From positions 5,815,261-5,879,260 of the forward strand of contig NC_041002.1 in the NCBI RefSeq assembly GCF_004193775.1: a stretch of 64,000 bases of DNA, read 5' to 3'. This stretch comes from Glycine soja. Its lineage: Eukaryota; Streptophyta; Magnoliopsida; Fabales; Fabaceae. Of this stretch, positions 22,741-32,587 are shown piece by piece. Positions within the stretch are counted from its first letter, which is position 1; every line of letters begins with the position of its first letter. The notes beneath the pieces were generated by a model. It did no database searches, was not told where the DNA came from, and was given only the letters and a program-made list of their open reading frames with translations. Both the position numbers and the translations under genes were made by a program.

Positions 22741-24080
22741 CAAAAGGACATTGAAGTCCTGTAACATCAAATAGAGGACCTTGAAGTCCTATAAAACATA
22801 AAATGGAGGACATTGGAGTCCTATAGGGCATAAAAGCATAGGACATTGACATTGAAGTCTTGTGAAGCGTAAAAACAAAAGACATTGAAGTCTTTGAAAA
22901 GCATAAAAGCAGAAGACATTGAAGTCTTGTAAAGCATAAAACAGAAGACATTGAAGTCTTTGAAAAGCATAAAGACAGAGGACATTGAGTCCCATGGAAA
23001 CATAAAGACAGAGAATGTTGAATCCTATGGAAGATAAAGACAGAAGACATTGAGTCCTATGAAAGCATAAAGGCGAATGCTTTGAGCCCTATGAAAGCAT
23101 AAAGACAGAGGACGTTGAATCCTATGAAACATAAAGGCGAGGACGTTGAGTCATATGGAAGCATAAAGACAGAGGATGTTGAGTCCTATGAAAAATAAAG
23201 GCGAGGACATTGAGTCCTATGGAAACATAAAGGCGAGGACATTGAGTCCTATGAAAGATAAAGGCGAGGACGTTGAGTCCTATGGAAACATAAAGACGAG
23301 GATGTTGAGTCCTATGAAAGTATAAAGATAGAGGACGTCGAGTCCTGTGAAAAATAAAGACAGAGGACATTGAGTCCTATGAAAAATAAAGGCGGGGATG
23401 TTGAGTCCTATGGAAACATAAAGACAAAGGACGTTGAGTCCTATGAAAAATAAAGACGAGGACGTTGAGTCCTATGGAAACATAAAGACAAAGGACGTTG
23501 AGTCCTATGAAAAATAAAGGCGAGGACATTGAGTCCTATGGAAACATAAAGGCGAGGATGTTGAGTCCTATGAAAGATAAAGATGAGGACGTTGAGTCCT
23601 ATGGAAACATAAAGGCGAGGACGTTGAGTCTGATGAAAGATAAAGGCGAGGATGTTGAGTCTGATGAAAGATAAAGGTGAGGACGTTGAGTCCTATGGAA
23701 ACATAAAGGCAAGGACGTTGAGTCCTATGAAAGCATAAAGACAGAGGACGTCGAGTCTTGTGAAAAATAAAGACAGAGGACGTAGAGTCATATGAAAAAT
23801 AAATGCGAGGAGGTTAAGTCCTTTGGAATCATAAAGACAAAGGATGTTGAGTCCTATAAAAAATAAAGGTGAGGACATTGAGTCCTATGGAAACATAAAG
23901 GCAAGGATGTTGAGTCCTATGAAAGATAAAGGCGAGGATGTTAAGTCCTATGGAAACATAAAGGTGATGGCGTTAAGTCTTATGAAAGATAAAAGAGAGG
24001 ACGTTGAGTCCTATGGAAATATAAAGGCGAGGATGTTGAGTCCTATGAAAGCATAAAGACAGAGGACGTTGAGTTTGGGA
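22741..24080. repeat. Minisatellite of about 32 bp, roughly 40 copies
   Basis: Units read ATAAAGGCGAGGACGTTGAG and then TCCTATGGAAAC, with variants of 31-34 bp (GACAGAGGAC, GATAAAGG). Almost every unit holds AGGAC-n5-GTCCT, a small inverted repeat. Open frames on either strand here (for example the MSSVF... frames) are only translations of the repeat. Tandem arrays near the 3' end are typical of Ogre-type elements. Confidence 0.95.
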
Positions 24081-26249
24081 AATTGGTATATAAAGAGAAA
24101 TCTATGCACTTATAGTCTGATGTGAAACATGAGTTTTGGAATGCAGAGGCATTGACCTTCGTCTTGAAATGCAATAAATGTGGACTTTGTATCTAGCAAT
24201 GCAAAAGGTTTTGAATCATGAAAACTGTGCAATGCTCATGACATTCTTTCCTCTTTTTGCGATTTTGATTTTGTTTTTTTGTTTTTTTTTTGTGTGTCAA
24301 GAAACACAGATTGACTGTCTCTTTCTGAAAGACATGATAACTCATGCGACCTCATCCTATCTTTTTTCAAATCTCTTCGGGGACTCCCTCAGACTGTATG
24401 TTTTGTTTGATTTAGTCACTTGACAATTTTGGAGTGATGGCAGTGGAGCCGTTTGATATTTAATCAATCAACTGAAATATTGATCCTAAGGTTTGTCCCT
24501 TTCTTTTTGTTTAAAAACTTTGATTATTTTGCACAACAAGAAAATATAAGGCTTTGGGACCAATCATATGCACCATTAAAGGATGGCAATGGTTTGTTAC
24601 ACTTCGGTATAAGACCAAGTGAAACTTTCCTAATTTAAGATCATAGAGTGATGCCAAGGGTCTGTCGATCCTGCTGAAACTTGATGACATGGGTTGATCT
24701 CAAAAGAATTTACATAACAAAGGCTACCCTTGGATTCAAAAGGAACCCTAAGGAGTTTTCATGAGAGACTAACATCGGATGTACCCTACTATCACAATTA
24801 TCTTTGGGCATCTCCCACGAACTCCTAATCAAATGAGTTTTCTTCTCAAACGTGCAAGTGCAAACCTCAGGTTTCTTTTTAACAATCACAAGCGTGTGCG
24901 GGTTCTATTCCAAAATTCAAACTCAAAAGCAAAATTAGTCATTCCTTGATCCACTTGGACTTTATTGGCCTTGTAACATGGTCAGGGGTAAGAAGGCTAT
25001 GAAAGAAAGGATCAGAGAGGCTTAAAGAGTGATTAAGGATTATATTGAGTAAGAACCTCAAGAGCCTTGCTTGTACTTTCATTCATTTCAGCCTTTGGTT
25101 GGGTCTTATCTTGCTTAATACATTAACCATCCTTGCACTTTTGTGCTTTTATTTCATGAATTTCAGAGAATTTTGTCTCCTTTGCTTGGCTAGCCTTTGG
25201 CGAATTTGAATTTTTTTTATGATCATTTGGGCCTAACCTAGAATTTAGTAGACTCTATGCATGTATTACTTACACTGTTCCCTTTGCCAATTTAGCAATG
25301 ATTCTTACTCTGGGTTCTTTTTTTTTAAGAAAATAATTGCATTTGCCTCGGAACGGGTAGCAAGGGATAAATTATTGTTTAGGATAACGAAACATGGCCA
25401 TGTGTCATTTAAAATTTTGACTAGACTTTTACAGTTTGGATTTTGGGATAGAACCTTTGCGAACACGCCCTTGATCGCTCTTATTTCTCACCTTTCCCCT
25501 TTCCTTCCTTTTCCCTTTTTTTCTTCTTTTTTCTATATTTTTTTAAAACCCTAAATTTTGCCTAGGCCGTCCTTTTCTGGTTTTCAACCTACTGGGTAAG
25601 CATTTCCTATCTACCCCTAGGTTCGCTCGAGGCTCACGCATGGCGTCTATTATTGTCCCAATATAAGGTTTCAGAAGTATCTATTGTTGTCGCTTGTCAT
25701 GCTTTGTACCAAGAAGAAACAAAAGAATAGCATGAGAAAAGAAAATTGTGCGGGTTCTCAAAATAGAATTTCCAAGGTCGAGAAAAGTTTAAAAGGTTTT
25801 CAATCGACCGATTAAAACCCAAACGACTCTCAATTTTTGCAAAACTTTTGAAGATAGTAAGATGAGGTTGCATGCATGTTTTCATTTAACATTCATTCAG
25901 AAAAACAGCCGATCAAGTGTTTTGTTCAATTTTACTCAATGCTTATGGCACCCCCACCAAATGTGTTGTATATGTGATTTCTAATCGGGCAAACTTGGAA
26001 GTTAGCTCTGGAGTGTAGGTCATGCGAGCAATCAAAGCTAAAGCATACATTCACATTCCAGCAAAAAATTAAAAATAAAAGTGTAAAAGATACAGAGGAG
26101 AGGAAGAGATACAATGCATCAATTCATCCATATTATCAACATTGCGATTGTTGTTTACAATGATAGCATAAACATGAAAACCCTAACGAGTCCTTGGGGA
26201 TGCCCCAACAAATAACCTTCAAATTGTCCAAAGCATTATGCATAGTATC
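24081..26249 (-). other. Ogre-type element, non-coding 3' region after Gag
   Basis: No pol motif was found on either strand. Plus-strand T-runs at 24260-24290, 25205 and 25320 are prominent. Short frames here (24178, 25261, 25697) lack any recognised domain. The absence of RT and integrase between Gag and the minisatellite marks an internal deletion of several kilobases compared with full Ogre elements. Confidence 0.5.
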
Positions 26250-27739
26250 TCTTGACAACGTCAGAATTCACAAGTGATTGTCCTCCTCAAATTTCAGCCA
26301 GCCTGCATCAATCAGACTTTGCACCTTATGTTTCAGGGTCAAACAGTGCTCAATGGAATGCCTCAGAACTCCCCCATGATAAGCACATGTCACATTCAAG
26401 TTGTATCCTCAGGGAAATGGACGTTGAGGAATCTTTGTTAGGCTTATGGCTACCATTGCATTATTGAACAGATAAGGGAGTAAGTCAGCATATGACATCG
26501 GGATTGGGGTGAATTCTAAAGGCTTATTTGCTGAGAAATTCCTTCTCTGATTGGTGTTTTGGTTGGTATTAGGGGTGGTGTTTGGTCTTAGATGTGCTGC
26601 GGGTGGATGTTATGGCTGATTTAGGGGTGGCCTTTGTGGCTGACCAGGTGTTTTTGGTTAGTAGGGTGGTAGGTAATGGGAAGGACTGACATTGGCTGAG
26701 TAATGATATTGCTGGGGAGGATATTGGTACATGGGATTATAAGGGGCTAGTGGAAAGTTTGGCCCTGCGAGAACTGCAGCCACAACATGAGTTTCTCCTT
26801 CCTTCTTCCTCTCGCCACTCCTCCCGAGTCCTACATTACCAGGATTCGTAGAAGCAACATAATTAAATTTTCCTTTCCTCAAACCTACTTCAATTCTCTT
26901 GCCAGCAAACACTAGATCTGCAAAATTCAAAGGCAATGTAACCTACCATTTTCTCATAGTAGAGCACCGACAATGTGTCCATTATCATTGTTATCATATC
27001 TTTCTCCATCATTGAGGGCATACTTAAGTTGCTAGATCTCTCCACCTTTGAGCGTATTCTTTGAATGACTCATTGTCTCTCTTGGACAGGTTTTGCAACT
27101 GCATTCTGTCTGGCGCCATGTCAAAGTTATATTGGTATTGCCTAATGAAAGCAGCCATTAGGTCCTTCCAGGAATGGAAATGGACCCGGGAAGGTTCCAG
27201 GTTAGTATACCAAGTAATAGCTGCCCCAGCAAGACTCTCCTGGAAGAAATGGATCAACAACTTTCCATCTTTCGCATATGCCCCCATCTTCCTACAATAC
27301 ATTTTCAAGTGATTCTTTGGGCAAGTGGTTCCCTTGTACTTATCAAAATCTGCCACCTTGAACTTTGGAGGAATAACCACGTCAGGTACCAAGCACAACT
27401 CTACCATGTCAGCAAAGGCATAATTTCCTCCTCCTTCAATGGCGCGTAGCCTCTCCTCCATATGCTCAATCCTTTCCTTCTCAAGTACTGTGGAAGTCCC
27501 CTCTCCCCTTACAGAATGCAGGGTTGTGATAACGGGCGACATTGAGATATTTCGGGAGCGTTCAACACAGGGATGCCAGAAAATGCTTGTCCTTCTATGG
27601 TATATCCTGGATAAACCCTGAACCCGGCCAGAGTGTGGTCTTGGGGAACTTCATGTGTTTCCCCCATGGGTTGAGAGACATGTGCATGATTAGATTGGGA
27701 TTGTTGATTCTCAATGAGTACGGGTGCAAAATTATTGAT

Positions 27740-27744
27740 ATTCT
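27740..27744. repeat. Target-site duplication ATTCT (left copy) of the solo SIRE-lineage LTR
   Basis: ATTCT at 27740-27744 recurs at 29376-29380, directly beside the LTR ends. Confidence 0.9.
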
Positions 27745-29375
27745 TGTTGGATCAAGTGGCCTCAGAATAATTAAGAATGGGGGGTTGAATTAATTATGAA
27801 CGTATCTTGACTAATTAAAAATTTATTCTTCTTAATGTTAATATATTTAATTAGGCTTTACTACTAAGTTATGGGAAAGTAAAGAATAGAAATAATAACG
27901 TAGACAAAAGTAAAGCGGAAATAAAAAAATACACAACGGAAAAGTAAAGAGTGTAGGGAAGAAGAAAACAAACACAAGTTTTTATACTGGTTCGGCAACA
28001 ACCCGTGCCTACATCCAGTCCCCAAGCAACCACCGGTTCTTGAGATTTCCAATAACCTTGTAAAATCCTCTACAAGCAAAAATCCACAAGGGATGTACCC
28101 TCCCTTGTTATCTTTGAACAACCAAGTGGATGTACCCTCCACTTGAACTGATCCACAAGAGATGTACCCTCTCTTGTTCTCAGTATTACAACCCAAGTAG
28201 ATGTACGCTCTACTTGTACCACAAAGGATGTACCTTCCAATGTGTTAAGACAAAGAATTCTTAGGCGGTTAGTCCCTTGAATCTTTGTAAGTGGAAACAA
28301 AAGATATCTCAGGTGATTAGTCCTTTGAAATCTTTTGTTTATAGGGAAGAGGAAGAATCAAAAGAATTCTTAGGCGGTTAGTCCTTTGAAATCTTTTGGA
28401 AAAAGGAAAAGGGAATGAAGAAAAATAATAGCACAAGTTTTTGGCCAATGAACTTCTCTTGAATAAAGAATGTATTGAACAAAAACTCTTAGAAGAATGC
28501 TTTGAATGAATGAAAGAAATCTGAAAATTCTCTCTGTAAAATTCGTTCCATGGTCACATATTTATAGCCATTTGATGGCTCTTGAAAAAACAAGTTAAAA
28601 GTTGTGACTCTTGACAATTTCTTAAAAACTAGTCACTTTTTAAAAGTTATGACTCTTTTGAAAACTAGTCACTTTAAAAGTTGTTACTCTTTTGAAAACT
28701 AGTCACTTAAAGGTTGTGACTTTTGAAAAAATCTTCAGAAATAAGTCACTTTAAGAATTGTGACTTTTGGAAATTTATTTTTCAAAATAAGTCACTGGTA
28801 ATCGATTACCATCATAGTGTAATCGATTACACATCAATAGATGTGACTCTTCATGTTTAAATTTGAAAATCAAAACATTTAGAAATACTGGTAATCAATT
28901 ACAAGTATTGTGTAATCGATTACATAAGTTTGAAATGATTTTAAAATGTTTTATCACAAGTTGTGACTCTTGAAATTTAAAATATAATGTTTTAAAACAT
29001 AGGTAATCGATTACATGCTCATGGTAATCGATTACTGCTATGTAAATTAGTTTGAAAAGATTGTTGGTTACTGGTAATCGATTACTGCCTTCTGGTAATT
29101 GATTACTAGAGAGTATAACTAGTGGTAAAAGATTTTTCTTTGAAAGATTCTCACAAAATTGTGCTATTCAATATTTTGAAAAACTCTTTTAATACTTATC
29201 TTAATTGAGTCTTCTCTTGATTCTTTACATGAATCTTGAATCTTGATTGAACGACTCTTTGATTCTTGAAACTTTGATTGAACGACTCTTTGATTCTTGA
29301 AACTTTCTTGACTCTTGATTCTTGACTTGAGTCTTTGGCATCATCAAAATAATCTTGGAAAGCATTGCTTCCACA
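27745..29375 (-). mobile_element. Solo LTR (1631 bp), SIRE-lineage Copia, inside the Ogre Gag
   Basis: On the minus strand it opens TGTGGAAGCAATGC and ends GATCCAACA, with the TSD ATTCT on both sides; no internal region remains. It resembles the LTR at 141-1250 in its opening TTTTGATGATG and its closing C-run, GAGGCC and CCAACA. A TATA box reads CTATAAATATG (complement at 28558-28568). It holds four pairs of GTAATCGATTAC at 28798-29106 and five GATGTACCCTC-like repeats at 28090-28240. It arose by recombination between two LTRs after insertion. Confidence 0.9.
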
Positions 29376-30774
29376 ATTCTCACCAGAAGCGTATACAATA
29401 ATGGGTGATGTATAATTAGGAGGCAACCTATATGGTGGGAAGGAATGTTTTCTCTGAACTTGAACATGATGAGGCCCACATGCATTTTTCACTGTCTCGC
29501 CTCCTTGACCTACTACATCTGAGACTGGACGATTCACTTGATTGAAACCAGCTGGGTGAATCGGGTCCATCTTAGTAGCAATACTCGCAGCAACAACTAT
29601 AGCAGTGTTATCCTCCATCATCTTCCTCATGCTCATCATTTCTTCCATCATTGTTGTCATATGTTCCTTCATGGCCTCCATATCAGCCTTCATTTATTCT
29701 TGTACTTCTTCTATTTCACTCATTATTCTAGCCTTGGCACGCGCCTGGTAAGGGTGCCGTAAAGCGTGATCTTTCTCTTTGGTTACAATGATTACAATTT
29801 GACTTCAAGGAAAGAATGCAATGAGCAATGAAACCAAAGTGGAAAGACAGACGAGCATGAATGCATGTGAATGATACGTTGTTGAAGTATTGCAAATTTC
29901 ACACAGAATGTATGCAACTATACGGTAGGATTATACATAACATGCGAACGATGATAACAAAATGTATGCAATTGGTTGAACAAAAACATGCTAAATGAAT
30001 ATGTATGACAATGCAATGACTTACGCAAATGCAATGCATGAATATGATAAATGCAGGAATGATATGTCCATTATGATGCCATAAAGAGATGCATGACGCG
30101 ATCAAGGAAACCAGACATAGTGAGTTTGCTCTGTGTCCTTAATTCAGGAACCTAATGGAAAGGATCCAAAAGTCCACTATCTAGTGACAACTCCCAAGGG
30201 TATTTTCATGTAACCTTACCGACCTCTAGAGATATCATCCTCTTTGGTAATACAATATGGCGATAGTGACTATCAACGAAAATCCATCACCAAAAGAGGA
30301 AAACTCTAGATGAGGCTTCACTGTTATGAAGCGAGACGGGGACCCAGCATGACCACAAATCGACCTCCACTCCCTATGGCTAACATAGACTCGGGTATAG
30401 GGCCCAATATCTCAAAGTGTGTGCAAAAAGTGTGGGTGTCATGTGTGAATGGAGCAACCTAAGAATTACCCAACCCTACATGCAAAACAACCAAAAAATT
30501 CCCAGTTAGATACAAAAAGTATAGCACATGTTGTCTATCCTAGTATTCAATGGCATAATTTATTTCTAACTAAAAAGGTAATAGATACAAAGATACACAC
30601 CAAGAAGTAACAACGTAGCAAAGGTTATATACAAACATGAGCGAAACAACGAATAAAGGAAACGAGTTCGAAGCTAAACCGCAAAATGAATGGTAACGGA
30701 ATGAAACTTTAATGAACATGAGCACAATACGGATTAATGAACGGTAACGAAATGAAACTTTAACTCTTTAACAA

Positions 30775-30793
30775 GTCCCTAGTGGAGTTGCTA
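30775..30793 (-). other. Primer-binding site of the Ogre-type element
   Basis: The minus strand reads TAGCAACTCCACTAGGGAC beside the inner LTR end. It resembles TGGCGACTCCACTGGGGAC, the tRNA-Arg site usual for Ogre elements, with a few changes. Confidence 0.7.
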
Positions 30794-30795
30794 TT

Positions 30796-32048
30796 TGTCG
30801 CAACCTATCTTACAACCGGACGACGAAAGAAAATAATTGGGGGCGCTTCAATCTTCTAAGAAGAAAACGAGTGGGAGTCGCCACCAACGTTTATTTAAGG
30901 AAAACGTTAGAAAAACCAAAAAGAGGTCTGCGAATTTTGAAAAAAATGGTTCAAGAGTTGTTTACGCATAGGGAAGGTATTAGCACCCCACGCGCCCGTC
31001 ACATGGGACGACAACCTTTAATTGAGTGTGCAAAACATGACTTCAAAATTATTTATTTTCCTTTTTTTATTATTATTTTTTTTCGAATCGACAAGGGTGT
31101 CGCCCTTGCTCCAACATATCCCCAGGTGCAATGAGGAAATTAGACATACGTAGTTCTTTAATAAGAATGTTTATGTTTTTTTTGAAAGATTTCATTTCAA
31201 ATGCAAACAAAAAGTCATTAAGGCATTGGACCTTGAAACGACATTTTAATTTTATTGAAAAAAAGTGAAGAGAACCGTTAAGACGTTGGACCTTAAAACG
31301 ATCTCAAGTGATATTTGACGAAAAGAAGTTTGCTTATGAATTGATTTTTTTCATTTGGTTATGTTTATTACTTTCCAGTCTCACTAAAAAAAATAATTTC
31401 ATGACACTAGTGACAAATTAGAACTAAGCCTTACAAATAAAATGAAATTACCAACGATAAGTGGAGAAGATAAATGCACACATAATATCACAAAGGACCT
31501 ATAAGGGTACATGGATTACATCAAATTCTTAAGAAAAAGAAAACTAACTGACTATTGCACAGGGTACAAGGTTAGCAAGAGAAATGATGTAGGAAATGAT
31601 CCACGTTTTGATTTGACAGCGCCTCGGCTTTTCTTTTTTTCTTCTTCTCTTTCTCCTTTCTGCATTTTTTCTCCCTTTCTTCAGTTTTTCAACCCCCCCC
31701 CCCCCCTTGAGCCTCTTCCCCTTCATGACTATTTATAGAAAAAGCCATTTGGTGCAAGGGAAGCTCGCCCAGGCGAGCTGCTCGCTTAGGGTTGAAGCTT
31801 TTTCTTGGCCCAGGCAAGCTAGATGCTAGCCTAGGCGAGTTTAGGGTCAGAAAACTCTAGGAAATAACCACTTTGCCCCTTCCTTGTGGCTTTTGTTTCT
31901 GGAACTGACAAACAACCATCAAAACCCTGTGCGACCCCTTGGCCTTGCGCTGTAACCGGTTCCAAACACCGTAATTTGATTAGCAATGATCAAAACATCA
32001 TATCCAAATGATAAAAACATTATACCCGGATGAAATTAGGGTCTAACA
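30796..32048 (-). repeat. 5' LTR of the Ogre-type element (1253 bp)
   Basis: On the minus strand it opens TGTTAGACCCTAA and ends GGTTGCGACA. U3 holds AGCTCGCC-CA-GGCGAGCT (31762-31779). The TATA box is CTATAAATAG (complement at 31729-31738), followed by a poly-G run (plus-strand C-run near 31692-31706). This is the only LTR copy of the element here. Confidence 0.82.
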
Positions 32049-32582
32049 GGGACCTAAGAGAAAATTTGAATCATGGCCTATCTACATTATAAATGGATAC
32101 AAATTCCAAGCAGTACGTTGCAATGAAGGCATGAGTTCCTCTAATTATGATGTTTCTGTACAAGGAACCAATGGTCAATTAGAATATGATTTTTTATGGA
32201 ATGTTGACTGATATTATGCAATTGGAGTATAGTGGTCTCCTATCACTAAAGTTAGTTCTCTTCAAGCATGGTAATACTCCTAATATTGGGACAAAAGTAG
32301 ATAATAACTATGGGATCGTTGAAGTACAGAAATCATGGAGATATGATCAAGCATATGATCTATTCATATTTGCACAACAATCGAAGCAAGTTTATTACAT
32401 GACATATCCTGAGGGACACCGAGGTTGGTTGGCCGTAATCAAGACAAAACTCGCAATAGAATCACTGGTAATATATTAAATCAAACTGAGCAAGAGGCTC
32501 CATACAAGGATGATGAGCTTGTAGGGCTTCAAGTTTTGCTGCAAGTTGACCCCAAATGTCATTATCTATCTTCTTGTGGATG

Positions 32583-32587
32583 TTGAT
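32583..32587. repeat. Target-site duplication TTGAT (left copy) of the 2.9-kb solo LTR
   Basis: TTGAT recurs at 35484-35488, directly after the LTR end. Confidence 0.88.

Larger units (their letters stand above)
26250..29723 (-). pseudogene. Ogre-type Gag, split by a solo LTR
   Basis: The start near 29723 (a stop follows after nine codons), then a coiled Met-rich stretch (MKADMEAMKEHMTTMMEEMM), then HSFPPYRLPPNYTSP and ASGEN at 29381, where the solo LTR begins. The reading resumes at 27739 with NINNFAPVLIE and passes to ERIEHMEERLRAIEGGGNYA, LCLVPDVVIPPKFKVADFDK, then the Retrotrans_gag core with GAAITWYTNLE, QYQYNFDMAPDRMQLQ and ESFKEYAQRWRDLA. It ends with Pro/Tyr-rich sequence and HKVQSLIDAGWLKFEED near 26290. 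Gag builds the virus-like particle. Several stops and the insertion make it non-functional. Confidence 0.82.
22618..32048 (-). mobile_element. Ogre/Tat-type Ty3 retrotransposon, truncated, inside the CACTA gene
   Basis: It reads right to left: 5' LTR 32048-30796, primer site 30793-30775, a leader of about 1 kb, Gag 29723-26250 (split by a solo LTR), then about 2 kb of non-coding 3' region and a minisatellite at 24080-22741. No protease, RT, RNase H or integrase block was found, so pol is deleted. No copy of the LTR lies at the left edge, where the sequence passes straight into CACTA coding DNA at 22616. The right LTR end GGTCTAACA abuts GGACCTAAG of the CACTA gene, so the CACTA protein reading NLAC|GP is restored across it. 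Confidence 0.8.

Noticed and set aside
22634..23878. Minus-strand frames rich in MSSVF, FHRTQ and LSLYF
   Set aside because: They are translations of the 32-bp minisatellite, not genes.
27864..28300. Minus-strand frames with repeated EGTS and GYIPCG
   Set aside because: They lie inside the U5/R part of the solo LTR and reflect the GATGTACCCTC repeats.
31511..31738. 75-codon plus frame ending in a Pro run
   Set aside because: It is LTR sequence of the Ogre-type element, opposite its TATA box and poly-G run.
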